From Datisca glomerata (taxonomy: Eukaryota; Streptophyta; Magnoliopsida; Cucurbitales; Datiscaceae): 64,000 bases of DNA. Under the pieces are notes generated by a model. The model had not been told where the DNA came from and ran no database searches. It saw nothing but the letters and a program-made list of their open reading frames with translations. Numbering within the stretch: position 1 is the first letter of the stretch; every line of letters begins with the position of its first letter. A program made the position numbers and the translations under genes. Of this stretch, positions 10,391-22,169 are shown piece after piece. The stretch covers positions 1,178,001 through 1,242,000 of the forward strand of contig QANY01002371.1 in assembly GCA_003255025.1 (NCBI GenBank), given 5' to 3'.

Positions 10391-10528
10391 ATGTCCTATT
10401 GTGTTTTTTTGTCTTTTACACCATGTTTGAGCTTCTGGGTTTTTCTGGGTCTTGAAGGGATAGAGTGCTGTAAGAGTGGGTTTTCCGGTGTTGGTGGAGG
10501 CGGTGGTGGTGGTGGAGGAAATGAATAG
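10391..10528 (+). promoter_or_regulatory. Upstream ORF overlapping the GRF start codon
   Basis: An ATG at 10391 opens 45 codons ending in TAG at 10526-10528, in a different frame from GRF. It therefore runs through the GRF ATG at 10521. A shorter uORF (ATG 10421, TGA after 10 codons) lies inside it in another frame. If this stretch is in the mature 5' leader, ribosomes starting at 10391 would pass the main start, so the uORF could lower GRF translation. The transcription start is not known from the sequence. Confidence 0.5.
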
Positions 10529-13500
10529 TGGCGGCGGGGGTGGAACAATAGGAGCAACGGCAACAGGGATAATGGGTATGAATAGGTCACCTTTTACAAT
10601 GTCACAGTGGCAGGAACTGGAGCATCAGGCTTTGATCTTCAAGTATATGATGGCTGGTTTACCTGTTCCACCTGATCTTGTTCTTCCTATTCAGAAGAGT
10701 TTTGACTCCATTTCTCATGGATTCTTCCATCACCCCACCAGTAATAAACCCACTTAAACTCTCTCTCTCTCTCTCATTATCTGTTTGATTGGTTTTCTAG
10801 ATACAGTCTGATTTGGTTTATTATTCAAGAGCTTTCCTCCCGTTAATTCCTAATTTCTGAAGTTCAAATTAGTTCTCATATGAATAAAAAGCATTTTTAT
10901 CCCTTCGAGATAAATGAGATGGACTCGGGGAAGCATGTTCGGATATTTTGTTGTTTTTAATTAGTGAAAGAAATCATTTGCAACCGTATTTATCTTGTTA
11001 ATAGGATTGGAGACTGTACAAAAATGTTTTTTCTACTGTTATTTAGGCAAGTTACTGAATATTTGGATATATGAATTGCTCTGATTTTTTATTATCACCA
11101 CATTCATTGCACAAATCCTTCATTAAATTAGCTTACTGACAAAAAAAAGAAAGACTCATTTTCATAAATATGATCTCAAAAATGATTTTCCCATTTCTTC
11201 TTGACTTTCGTTGCTTCTTTCTCAGCTAACATACTAGAAAGTAAGGTCGAAATTTGTTCATTTCTTCATATATGAATTCTGGAGGAGATTTTTTATCTTG
11301 AATTTTATACTCTGTTCCTTGTTAATATGTTCAATTTGACTTGGATCACTTTTGAAGCATTATTCAAGTTGTCGTTAGTACAATTATTATGTTATCCATG
11401 TCTGAGATTTCTTGTTACCTCTTAAATGTAAGTCGAAATATTGCAGTGGGATATTGTTCAATATATGGGAAGAAGGTGGACCCAGAGCCGGGAAGATGCA
11501 GGAGGACAGATGGAAAGAAATGGAGGTGCTCAAAAGATGCATATCCAGACTCAAAATACTGTGAGCGCCACATGCACCGTGGCCGCAACCGTTCAAGAAA
11601 GCCTGTGGAATCACAAACTCTGCCTGTGTCATCATCTCTATCTACTGCCGCTACCCACCCCAGCGGTGGAACTGGTGGTTTCCAGAATCTTCCATTAAAT
11701 GAAGCATTCAATAATTCATCTCAAGTCACTGTTTCTGGTACTAGTCAGTCTCTTTATCAGTTGGACTCCATTCCTTATGGAATCCCAAACAAAGATTACA
11801 GGTAATTCATTTTCTACAATATGCTTACTGACTTCCTTAAGGCTATGTTTGGATCTTGGAAATTAATAGGGAGAAGAAAAGGAAAATGTGAAGGATTGCA
11901 TTTCCCTTGTTTGGAGTCTTTCGAATATGTAGATGAAAATAGTTATACGAATGAATTCTGCTTATATTAGTAGTTTCTTCCATTTCCCTCTCATTCCACT
12001 TGCTTTTCATTTCATTTTCTTTCCTCTCTATTTTCCAAGATCCAAACATAGCCTTAAAGATATATGAAAAGACAAATAAAGAAGACGTAGTTTTACGACG
12101 AAAAGAAAAGTTCTTTCAATAAGATGAACAAAATGGTATATCAAGATGGATTTGGATTTTCTCATAATAGATCATTTTGTTAAATGTTTGCCATATTATA
12201 GTTTTTCCTCTCATTTAAACATATAATTGCTGATAAATTGCAGTTTGCTTAGTTGTTGGAATGGTCACATGATTTTTGGGTTATTTTCTATAGTAAGCTA
12301 TACCGATTGCCTAAAGTGATATAAGAAAATACAAACAAAAAAAGTTATTTAGTATAATGCTACATAGTTTTACGAAGAAGAAAAAGTTCTCTCTCCAAGA
12401 TGAACAAAATGTAAAAATGGATTTGGATTTTCTCGTAACAGATCATTTTAAAAAATTGCAGCTGGGTTCTGTATTTTTGTTATATATCTGCCATATTATA
12501 AATTTTTTGTTCTCATTTATACTTGTTAAAGCTGATAAAAAACTGCAGTTTGCTAAGTTTTTGGAATGGCCACATGATTTTCGGGTTATTTGGACCCATG
12601 TTGATCGAATTGTATGTGTGGTGAGAGTCAAGTGGGGGGCTCCCACTATCTGGTTAATGAATATCTTGCAGAATTTCTTCAATTTCTGTCAGATCCAAGG
12701 TTCTGGGCCCTTATAGTCATAACCCCTTGTATCCATTATAATTGGAATGTTGTTGCGTGTTTTTATACCATTTCCTGTGTATGACAGCCTTCTTTTTGGC
12801 TTGTTTTTGCTTTATGTTTTCTCTGCAACATTGTTTGCATAAGTCTGATAACCATTACAACTTGTCCTTAGACTTGCTAATAATGTAGATAGCAGAAATA
12901 AGTCATGATGTTAACCCGAAGAAGATCATCCTTTTCTTCACTTTTGATGCACCTAGATATATCGGAATCATGTTAGATCTTATAATCAATGCTTGTTTCT
13001 TTTTCGTTTTTGCATTAAAAGTTAATGCTTGTAGTTTGCAGCAGTTGGTGAATTATTTTTCACATTCTCTTCATATCTGCAAGGTTTGAACATTCTGGGC
13101 CCTTATGTCCATCATGTCAGTAGCTGGAATCTGTTATATTTGCAGTTTGCAAACTCCCTTTTTTCCTTAAAGACAGCTTTTTTTGGTCCGCTTCTTAGCT
13201 TTCTCTATCTCTGTTAAGTTTATTGCATAACTCTGACAACTTTACTGTATTAAGCATGCTGGTTACTAGAGTCTGGTGTCCGAAGTTTAAAATAAGGGAA
13301 CACAGTGGGCTCACTGCTTCTGCTTATTTTTCTTCTGTTAAAAGTACTTGTTTCTTATGATTCTGTTTTTTTTTTCAAAAAGAGGCTGCTTTGTTTGTAT
13401 ATGTGGAATCTTTGTTTCTTCCATTGTTTCTTTAATTGGTTATGCAATCTTCTAAGTTAGGAGTTATACTTGTAGTGTTGAAATGATTGGGTACAATAAT

Positions 13501-15131
13501 CGTTCATACTACGTACAAAATCCTTTTCGGTAAGGGTCGATTATTGTAAGAGTTGTAAATTAGGGGCATGAATTAGATTATGTGGGAGTTCTTTCTGTTT
13601 GTGAAACTTCTGATCAACTTGATTGAAACTTTTATGAAACCTTGAGAAAATAGGAAAGATGAAACTTTTGAAACCTCGAGTTTTTTGTCACATCTTATGC
13701 AGGGAGAATTCTACATTATTTTCTACGTTACTGTTAACAGTAACATACTAGGAGGAGAGAGAAAGAGAGATGAGGAGAGATAAAAATGTAGAATTTCTCT
13801 CTCCTCTACATTCTCTCTTTCTATCACCTCCCGATATGTTACTGTTAACGGTGATGAAGAATGACCACCTTATGCAGTCCTTTCATATTTTGTTTGAGCT
13901 GTTTTAGTGAACGTTCTAGGAGCTACGCATATTGAACCCACAATTTAAGAGCGTAAGTAGATACATATATATGTATGCATGTACGTCCTTGTAATTTTAA
14001 ATTTATCATTTTACTCCTTACGGTTCAGGTTGGTTATCAATTTAGTCCCTATAATTCTTGGTTTTGTCAATTCAAACCCTACTAGTTTGACAAAATTAAT
14101 ACTATCGGGACCAAATGGACTACCAGCTCAAATTATAGACACGACCGAATTGCCAATTTGCTGAAATTTGGAGTGTGTAAACTGTACTGTTTTTGGTGAT
14201 ATATAGGTATATCCAAGGACTGAAACCGGAGATCGGAGAGCATAGCTTCTTCTCAGAAGCATCAGGCTGCAACAGAGGTCTGTCAGTGGAAGAAGCACCA
14301 ATGGACAACACATGGTCTATGATACCATCTAGAGTCTCTTCTTATGCTGCATCAAAATCAAGCATGATCCAGACCGATTATCCCGTTCATTCGTTTTTCA
14401 ATAACGAATACGAGTTAGCAGAGCCGGTGAAAGAAGAAAGCCACTCTCTCCACCCGTTCTTTGACGAGTGGCCTAGAACAAGGGACTCTTGGTCTGATCT
14501 CGACGAGGAAAGGTCTAACCAGACCTCGTTCTCCAAAACTCAACTCTCCATATCTATCCCGATGGCTTCGCCCGACTTCTTTGCGCCAAGTTCTCGATCT
14601 CCACATGGTAATTGGTATATATATTCATGAGAAATTATGATGGATAGACCACTGATAAAAAAGAAACTGAAATTAGTACTCTTGTTTTGTTTTTAACGAT
14701 TTTTTTATAAGAAAAAAGACTAAGTTGTCATTTGTTAGATCATGATATAACATCCTGGCGTTAAGATTAATACTTGATAGATCACGTTCTAACGAAATAC
14801 TTTAACTAGACCATAGTCTAGTAGACATCAAGTTCACCGAAATTTTTTTCAAATAAAAAGTACAATGTTTTTAGAAAATGTCAAATTTCTTTAAATGTAA
14901 GGCTATGGTCGTAAAAAATTGAAGGTTTAGTCCATGAATTTTTCTCTATATACATTTAAGTTTCGATACTTTTTTAGAATTTTGGAAGTTTTCATCTAAC
15001 ACGAATCGAATTGAAACGTATATAGTCCATGAATTTTTCTCTATATACATTTAAGTTTCGATACTTTTTTAGAATTTTGGAAGTTTTCATCTAACACGAA
15101 TCGAATTGAAACGTATGTTGCAGATAATTGA
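10521..15131 (+). CDS. GRF: Growth-regulating factor (GRF3/GRF4-like) transcription factor
   Basis: Four coding exons: 10521-10740, 11447-11801, 14207-14607, 15124-15131. All introns are GT-AG, and the phases join into 327 codons. The QLQ domain (Q29, L33, Q36; [19 protein letters not shown]) binds GIF/AN3 coactivators. The WRC domain ([18 protein letters not shown]; zinc ligands C91, C101, C112, H115) binds DNA and carries the nuclear signal. Exon 3 has an FFD motif (HPFFDEWPR) and a TQL motif ([10 protein letters not shown]). The protein ends SPHDN, the usual end of GRF3/4-type proteins. GRFs act in the nucleus to promote cell proliferation in leaves, roots and meristems. The first ATG that fits the QLQ frame is 10521; the frame upstream has no ATG. 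At 327 residues it is somewhat shorter than Arabidopsis GRF3/4. Regulation is by miR396 (site at 11590-11610). The GRF3/4 assignment is by motif likeness only. Confidence 0.93.
11590..11610 (+). promoter_or_regulatory. miR396 target site in GRF mRNA
   Basis: The 21 bases encoding RSRKPVE at the end of the WRC domain run CGTTCAAGAAAGC to CTGTGGAA. This is the conserved miR396 complementary site of plant GRF genes, including the known single-base bulge relative to miR396. The site is intact, so the gene is expected to be cleaved or repressed by miR396 as other GRFs are. Confidence 0.95.
11841..12053. mobile_element. Tourist-like MITE in GRF intron 2
   Basis: The ends are inverted repeats: GGCTATGTTTGGATCTTGGA at the left and its near-exact reverse complement ending CCAAACATAGCC at the right. 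TTAA flanks both sides (11837-11840 and 12054-12057). The 213-bp size, the short TIRs of about 24 bp and a TTA/TAA-type target site fit a PIF/Harbinger-derived MITE. It has no coding capacity. Confidence 0.85.
12090..12590 (+). repeat. Diverged direct duplication in GRF intron 2
   Basis: A segment at about 12090-12290 is repeated at about 12366-12590. Shared blocks include ATGGATTTGGATTTTCTC, GCCATATTATA and TTGGAATGG-CACATGATTTT. The copies differ by substitutions and indels, so the duplication is not recent. No gene is seen in it. Confidence 0.75.
13720..13862. repeat. Foldback (inverted repeat) in GRF intron 2
   Basis: ACTGTTAACAGTAACATA with a following purine-rich GAGAGAGAAAGAGAG tract is mirrored by a pyrimidine tract and TATGTTACTGTTAACGG. 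The arms are about 60 bp and nearly adjacent, so the RNA or single-stranded DNA would fold into one hairpin. It is probably a MITE remnant. The target duplication is unclear. Confidence 0.7.
14928..15117 (+). repeat. 95-bp tandem duplication in the last GRF intron
   Basis: Two copies with a 95-bp period (14928-15022 and 15023-15117) are identical or nearly so. The second copy ends 6 bases before the intron acceptor AG at 15122-15123. The near-identity means a recent event. The duplicated unit includes most of the region where the branch point and polypyrimidine tract of this intron would lie. Confidence 0.9.
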
Positions 15132-15828
15132 AATGAAGTACGTGTGAGGAATTTCCAAATTCACCGGTCGGAGATTCTCGAGTTCGTCAGAGAATTCGTG
15201 TGGATGTATTCTCATTTAACAGGATGATCCATCTAAGGATTTTTTTTATATTTGGTTTAAACTGTGGTATATGTTACTGTGAAAACTAAATTTGGAAGAT
15301 TCAAGCTAATAGCCTTGAGAAATAAAAACATACTCTCACCAACAAGTGGGTAAATTTTGAAAACAACATGATTGGTAATGAATGACAGAGAGACCGTCGT
15401 GGATTCTGGCTCCATTTCTGCTTCTTAATTCCCGCCTCCTTGTCACTGTATATTCAGTAGATTTCTCTGGTTACTTCTATTTGTTTCCTTAGATAGGTCT
15501 GTCAAACCAAGCGAATAGACATATTGATCTTGTAAATCATAATGTTGGCAATAGCTCAAATAATTCAACCCATAATAACATCTTTTGTTATTTAAAGCAA
15601 ACTTTAGGTTTGAATCCTCGCGTCAAAATAAAAAAAGAACTCTTGTAAATCATGAGACAACTTGTAAATCAAGAAAATTTATTGTCGCAATCCTTATATG
15701 TAAGGGTATGTTTGATCCGACCATCAATTCAATTGCAGGTAATATGTTGAAAATTCATTTATTGACAATTATATTTGGTTGTGTAAAAGAATTTATGAAA
15801 TGGTGAGCGACAAATTTATAATTGATGT
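15132..15828. other. GRF 3' UTR and spacer up to the LINE
   Basis: No coding sequence is recognised. The first few hundred bases should be the GRF 3' UTR. The LINE poly(A) end begins at about 15829 (seen here as a T run). Confidence 0.5.
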
Positions 15829-16119
15829 ATTTTTTTAGTAAAATCAAGATGAAATATATTAATCAAAGAAAATACAAATGTAGAGGAGGTTTACGCCTCT
15901 TTCTTACAATAGTTATTTCTTTATCAATCAAGTTAACAATGAGATTGTATAAGTAAAAATTACTGCGATTAATTCTATTGTGATCTAAAGCTATGACATC
16001 AACAACAAAATTCTGATTTCTACCGATCCAAACAACTTTAAAGCCTTTAGCTTAACAAAGCTTTCTGTGAACTTTTTAGCAACCAAGTCCCATAGCCTCC
16101 AATCAGAACAACAATTAGA

Positions 16120-16380
16120 CTAAACCCAAGATGTGACAACTTTAGAATCGGACTCAATAGAGCCATAAGCCCGATCACTAGAAAGGGCCCAATCCAGTGC
16201 TTGAGATAAGGCCAACAGCTCCCCATGGGCGGGGCTCCAAGCTACAACCTGATAACCCGCACAATCCACAATATTTCCATTAGAATTCAGGGCCACCCAT
16301 CCAGTCGGACAAGCCATGGAGAGAGAGGAGAAGCTCGTATCGTAGTTAATCTTTACTTGCAGAGGAGGATGGGCTATCAA
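16120..16380 (-). pseudogene. LINE RNase H domain remnant
   Basis: The frame reads VKINYDTSFS, GWVALNSNGNIV and AHGELLALSQALDWAL, then IESDSKVV. These are the motif blocks of the plant-type RNase H (RVT_3) found at the end of plant LINE ORF2. The usual NxDGA start is NYDTS here, and the expected E and D catalytic positions (ELLAL, ESDS) are kept. It is separated from the zf-RVT region by frameshifts. Confidence 0.8.
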
Positions 16381-17038
16381 ATTCTAAGCTTCTCGAGGTG
16401 CCATCGAAGGAGGAGGACACTGAGAGGCCTTCGAAGCAAGTAAGATTTCTCTGTTTGCATCCAAGAATTTATCCCAAAGGGTTTCAGAAACCCTAACAGT
16501 GTCAATTGGGGAACAAGGCGTCTGTTCAAAGACAAACTTGTTCCTCCCTTTCCAAATACTCTAGCAAAGGGTAAAAAATAGGAAATAAGCTCTTTTGATC
16601 CTCTAGACAGATTTTTGAGTTCCTCAATTCTTCTCTGCATGCAGGTTGTAAAAACTTCTTCAGATGAATCGTCCACACAGAGGCCTAACCTGGAACTTTT
16701 CCAGCAGAATCTACTCCAACAGTAACAAAAATAGTATTGTAAGTGCTCTCATCTTTCTGAAAGCATACTGGACAAACAGAGCATTGGAGATATGTCTTCT
16801 AGCTAGATTATGTTTAGTAGGAAGAAATGAATGCATAGCTCTCCAAATAAAGTGTTTAATATTTTATGGAACATTAAAATTCCATGCTGTTTTCCAAAAT
16901 TTTGGACTGATAGCTGATGTAGATATAGCACCAGTGTTAGTATCTAGAAATTTAGCATTATGTAGCAGACAATAACAAGATTTTGACAGAAAAAATACAT
17001 TTGCATTAGGCCAGATAAACTTATCCTCAGAATTAGCA

Positions 17039-17530
17039 TTAACTAAAGAGATGGCTAAAATATTTCTTGAAATCCAATGGGAAAAGAGGAATTAATAAGA
17101 CCAATGTTCCATCTGTGACTATTAGGGAAGATAAGGTCAGGCACAAAATTAAATTGAGAGACTTAAACTCAAAAGGAACTAAAATATCATCCCAAATATT
17201 AGTTTTAAAACTATTACCAATCCTCCAAAAAATATACCTTTTAATAATCTTTTTACGTTTCCAAATACCTTTCCAAGCATAAGAGTTAGATTTAAACAAA
17301 GAAGCATCTAAAAAATCGTAAGTAGGATGGTAAATGCTCTTAGTTAGTCTAGCACAAAGGCTATTAGAGTGTTCCAAAAGAAGCCAAGCTTGTTTAGCAA
17401 GCAAGGTAAGATTAAAGTCTTCCAAGCCTCTAAAACCTAAACCACCCTTATCCTTACTCTTAGAAAGTTTTTTAACAGAAGCCCAACTAATGCCTTTCTT
17501 ATTATCACCCTTGGACCACCAAAACCTCAT
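17039..17530 (-). pseudogene. LINE zf-RVT domain region
   Basis: A 163-codon minus-strand frame reads FWWSKGDNKKGISWASVKKL, then KGGLGFRGLEDFNLTLLAKQ and WRIGNSFKTNIWDD. These are the standard blocks between RT and the zinc-binding domain of plant L1 elements. It is the longest unbroken piece of this LINE. The terminal part is degenerate. Confidence 0.85.
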
Positions 17531-17587
17531 AATGACAGCTTGGAGGTTTAGGCAAACTTTTTTTGGAAGTCTAAATGTACTAATAAT

Positions 17588-18545
17588 CTAAGTTGGAAGT
17601 GCTTGAGCCACGTATTTAAGAAGAATTTCCTTCCCACCATAGGAAAGAAGGTTAGCCTTCCAAATAGAAGTCTTATGATCCATCCTCTCTAAGAGAATAG
17701 AGTAAATAGAAGATTTAGACCTACCCCAATCAATTGGGAAGCCTAAGTACACATCCTTTTGACTATTCAAAGCAATGTTAAAAATGTTAGAAATAACTCT
17801 TTTATTATCACTAGAAACATTTACTAAACCAAATACTGCTTTTCTCATAGTTAATTCTTTGACAAGTGGCATTGAAGTATTTATTAATGCAAATATTAAG
17901 ATTAGAGCAAGAAAACAAACTAAAATCGAAATGAATAAGTTATCAACAAAGAATATATGTGAAATAGGAGGACTCCCACTTTTGAGCGATATAGGATTAA
18001 TACTACCATTCAAAATAGTCCCATTAAGGCATCTAGAGAGATTTTTAGCCACAAGGATAAAGAGATAAGGTGATAAATGATCTCTTTGTCTCAAACCTCT
18101 ACTATGGTTAATTTGAACCTTATGGACACTATTAATGTTAATATTATAGCTAATGGTAAAAATACTCAGCATAAACTAATGCATAATTTGACATCAAAAC
18201 CCATTTTAAGTAAAAGATTTTTTTACAAAAACCCAACTAACCTTGTCATAAGCCTTAGAAATATCAGTCTTAAGGACAGCCATCTCTTTTCTACATTTCT
18301 TTTTCTTTTTAAGGTGCTAAAAATTTATTGTGAAATGAGAGAGTTATGCTGAATATGTTTCCCACTAACAAAGGCCCCCTGGAAATCAGAAATGATATTA
18401 CCAAGAAATGTTTTGAATCCATTAGCCAAAATTCTTTTGATGATCTTATAGGGAAAACGTACACAAAGCTATAGACCTAAAATGAGAAGGGGTTTCAGGT
18501 TGTTGGACCTTACGGATAAGGTACGTGGTAAAACTTATTTTGCAG
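17588..18545 (-). pseudogene. LINE reverse transcriptase C-terminal part, catalytic motif lost
   Basis: The segment next to the transposon reads TYLIRKVQQPETPSHFRSIA (family I-PK-P----FRPIS). The frame 17588-18172 then has GLRQRDHLSPYLFILVA (family GLRQGDPLSPYLF). Where plant LINEs have the catalytic F-A-D-D, this copy reads FFVDN. The second metal-binding Asp is replaced by Asn, so even an unbroken copy of this frame would lack polymerase activity. Confidence 0.85.
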
Positions 18546-20315
18546 CACATTCTCACGTTTGTTTCAAGTATTCTTATTTGGCATGGTAAACTTATTTAAC
18601 CTGGTTAAATAACAATCTCACATTACTTTCCCAAAAAAATCTATTTTACCAAATAACTTTCAAAATTCATTTACCCATCTTACAACACATTTACACATTT
18701 TTCAAAATAACTTTTATTTTCTCAAATCCCCATAAAAATATCATTATTTGTTTGCATCCCTCCTACTTGATTTTGATATTTTATTTTCTTCAAAACCAAA
18801 GTCTCACAAAAGTGTCATAAAAAATTCCGATCCTAGAATCCCGCCAGATCCTGTTCCAGTCTGGGTGGAACTAAATCCGTCCCGATATCAAAGTTTGTGA
18901 TTTTTTTCATCCCTTTCAACCCAGTCCCGAAAGGCCGGGATTAAAATGGGGTCATCCCGTGGGATTAGATATGCATGTTAATGTAATGAATAATACAAAC
19001 GATTAAGTTTGAAAATTTTAAGGATAGATAAACTCTTCATATATGCATAATATAAAATTTAAATGATTAAAATGGATGTTAATAATTTCAATTTTGTTTT
19101 TAAAATAAGGGTTATTTCCTTCCCTGAAAAAAGTATTATTCATAAACTATCAATGTTTAAAAAATATTAAAATTATAAAAAGGGGACTGTAACGGGATTG
19201 TTTATAACGTCTTATTTTCTATCTAGAGGACTAGGCCTGTAGGACAAGGTTGTGAAGGTGGATTTTCCCTCAATTATTTAGTGTGTAGAATAAAATATAT
19301 ATGACATTTCATTATGTTAGAATCATGAATACTCATTATAAAAAATCAAAACTATGACAAAAAAGAATTTAAAAATAATCAATAATTTAAGTCTTCTTAC
19401 TTACACTTCTACGTACTTTATAAAATATATATTTATTCTCAACATCCCATAAAAAGATTAGCCCCATTAAATTTATTAAGTGTATGTATCTTAGTTGTCA
19501 AATTCATTTTGAGGATATTTTGGACATATAAAATAATATAAGTAAGAAAAATTGTATCCCGTTCCAGCCGGAGTGGACCGAAATTGATGACCATGATATA
19601 CATATCTATTAAAGAAAAATATATGTAACATGAAAACTGTTATGTATTAATAAATATTTTATAATATTAATATGAATGACGGTTATTTATATCGGATATA
19701 AAAGAGGAAAAATTATATGCTATAATTAATTTATTTGGTATTGGAGAAAATTTAATTAAACATGGCATGAATTATTAAGATTTTTTACTATTTTCAGTAG
19801 AGAATTTGTATACTATTTTGCTATGTGAATTTTGAACAATTTGTCATTGAATTTATTTGTACGATGTAAGTAAAAAAAAATATTTTAGTTTTTGGCGTGC
19901 TAAGAGAGAAATAGTTGATTTGATTCCATTGGTGCAATTAATAAGATAGTTAATTTATTAGTGTATAAAATAAAATATGTAAGACATTGTATGTATTAGA
20001 ATATATAAATAATCACCGACAATAAGATTAAAACTTGATAAAGGAAGAAACCATAAATAATCAATAATTGTATTATTGATGTAATTCATATAACTTTTCC
20101 AACAACTTTATTAAACTTTCTCAACGACTTTATCCAAGCTTCTTATATGTCAAACAAAGTAATTATATTTTTTCGGTAACTTTTAACTTAATCATATGTT
20201 AGTAAATATAGTAATCTTAAAATTCTGTCATTTAACTTTATCACTTAAGTTTATCCAACAACTTAATTTTTTTCAGTATTCTTACTTAACCCGTACCAAA
20301 CGGTTCCTTAATCCC
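18546..20315. mobile_element. Non-autonomous TIR transposon inserted in the LINE (family copy 1)
   Basis: The segment lies between two parts of the LINE RT frame (LWDLIG on the right, TYLIRKV on the left). Its left 450 bp are the reverse complement of about 36400-36840, and its right 380 bp are the reverse complement of about 33821-34190. It is therefore an inverted-orientation relative of the element at 33.8-36.8 kb. The right end reads, outward in, AAGGAACCGTTTGGTACGGG. No transposase is encoded. An internal stretch (about 19280-19420) resembles the right part (about 19955-20090), so the copy contains an internal duplication. End positions are accurate to about 20 bp. Confidence 0.75.
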
Positions 20316-21590
20316 ATTCCCAATAAGATCCCAAAGTTTATGATAAAATAAGCCAGGAAGACCATCTGGTTCGAGGGATTTATCATCACCTAGACAAAAA
20401 ATAACACTCCTAAGTCTTAACTTCCTCTAAACGGATATTGGAAGTTAATAACACATTACCCTCCCTATTAACCATGTTTAAAATCATCCTCAAAATGAGA
20501 CTTAAATAATATCAATAAGCTTATTATCATCATGTGCCAAAAACCATCCTTATCTTAAAGTCTCACAATCTTATTAGCAAGTCTTCTTTAATAACAGATT
20601 TATGAAAAAACTAGTATTCCTATCTCCAATTTTTAACCAATTTAATCTATAACTTTGTTTTTTTTTAAAAATCTCTTCTTTTTTTTCTAAAAGTTGCTGA
20701 TTTTCGTAGAAATATCCAGTTTTTTATTCCTATCCTCCTCAATATCCTCATTAAGCAAAGACAGGTTGTCCTTTAATTGACTAACCAGAAGACTGGGATC
20801 ACCTCTTGAATTCTTATTCCATATTTTACAACCTTTAAACTTAGAAATAAAATTGCCCTTCCCTCTACCCGAGCCATAACGATTCCAGCTTTTTCTAATA
20901 ATACCCTCAAAATCCTCCTAGAACAACCATTTAGCTTCAAATTTGAATCTTCTAGGAGCCGTAGGAAGCTCCATATCTAAGGTAATGATAATCAAATTAT
21001 GATCAGATTCAATATTAGGGGGATCTGGACTTCAAAATAATGGAATAAATCCATGAAAGAATCATTGATAAGAACCTTATCCTATCTTTCTTGGATAAAG
21101 TTGCCACCATGCCTTCTATTTCTTCAGGTAAAAGAATTGACTCTAGCATTAACATCAATAAGGCTACAAGAATTAATAAAACCATAAAATTTTATAGCCC
21201 TATTAAAATCAAAGCTAACAAGATTAGAATTAGATAATTTATCATATTGAATCCATCTCTTCTTTTTATCCTATTACCATAGAAAAATGTAATTCTACCC
21301 CACCCGTTAATATTAGTGTTCACAATATTACTGGTATTAGTAATACCAGTAACCAAAATATCTTTATTCCAGCACAAAATAATCCCACCAGATAATCAAA
21401 TAGGATTAACAATATGATGAAAATCATACTTCCATTTTTTAAGAAAAAATTTAGCTTTGGAAGAGTGTTTTTGTTTCAAGAAGACAAAAAATAGAAGGCT
21501 TAAAATTCACTAGGGCATCTTTTAAAGCAAGAACTGTCAGGTTGTTGCTCAACCCCTAACAACTCCAAATGAGGATGTTCATTTATTCTG
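20316..21590 (-). pseudogene. LINE endonuclease and RT N-terminal region
   Basis: Minus-strand translation in broken frames gives the AP-endonuclease start (FGVVRG, where LINEs have WNCRG) and then ALKDALVNFKPSIFCLLE, which ends in the L-E-T catalytic block. Near the right flank of the inserted transposon it gives LEPDGLPGLFYHKLWDLIG, the block that opens the RT domain of plant L1 elements (normally GPDG-P--F---W). Many stops are present. Confidence 0.8.
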
Positions 21591-22169
21591 GGATGGCTTA
21601 TTAGGGAGAGCCATCATCATCCCATCATTAGAAGTAAAGTTAAATTCCATCCCAACATTATTCAACATATCCTCAAGACTCATATTACTGTATACATCAT
21701 CATTATCAGTCCTAAGTCACTTATTTCTACCTTGTTTAGATGTTTCATCATTATAAGTCCTAATTCTCTTATTTCTACCTTGTTTAGATGTTTCAGAATC
21801 TGTTACTGAGTAAAGAAGGAGAAAATTAGCACTAGTAGTATTAGCTAAACTACTAATCATACCTGAAACTCCCTTATTATTAGAGTAATTAGAGGCCATA
21901 CCTTTTTCTTGCCCATAATTATGTTTATGAACTATAGCCAAACCCTTCATACAATGAGTCCATACTAGAGGACTAAATTTTGCAACAGATTGTAAACATT
22001 CTATTCCAAGAAAAGAACAAATCTTGGAAGTGAATGTAAACAGAAGGAAAATAAAGAGAGAAACAAACAATAGTTTGTAAATCTTCAGGAAAAATACTAC
22101 TATATCTGCAGAGGAGAGGATTAGAAAAACACCGATAACAAAGAAGAAGAAATAACTATGAAGATACAC
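21590..22169 (-). pseudogene. LINE ORF1-like region
   Basis: The minus frame 21717-22169 (150 codons) lies just upstream of the endonuclease, where LINE ORF1 belongs. A 48-bp direct repeat (21721 and 21769) encodes a repeated DETSKQGRNK peptide. No zinc knuckle or known ORF1 domain can be recognised, so the identity rests on position alone. Confidence 0.4.

Noticed and set aside
10476..10520. Upstream extension of the GRF frame
   Set aside because: The extension has no ATG (it would need a GTG start) and is a Val/Glu-rich translation of a GGTGGT repeat. 10521 is the first ATG in frame.
14207..14630. GRF exon 3 reading through to a TGA at 14628-14630
   Set aside because: A donor GT at 14608 and an acceptor at 15122-15123 give the family-typical SPHDN end in phase. 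The read-through tail is kept only as a possible intron-retention product.
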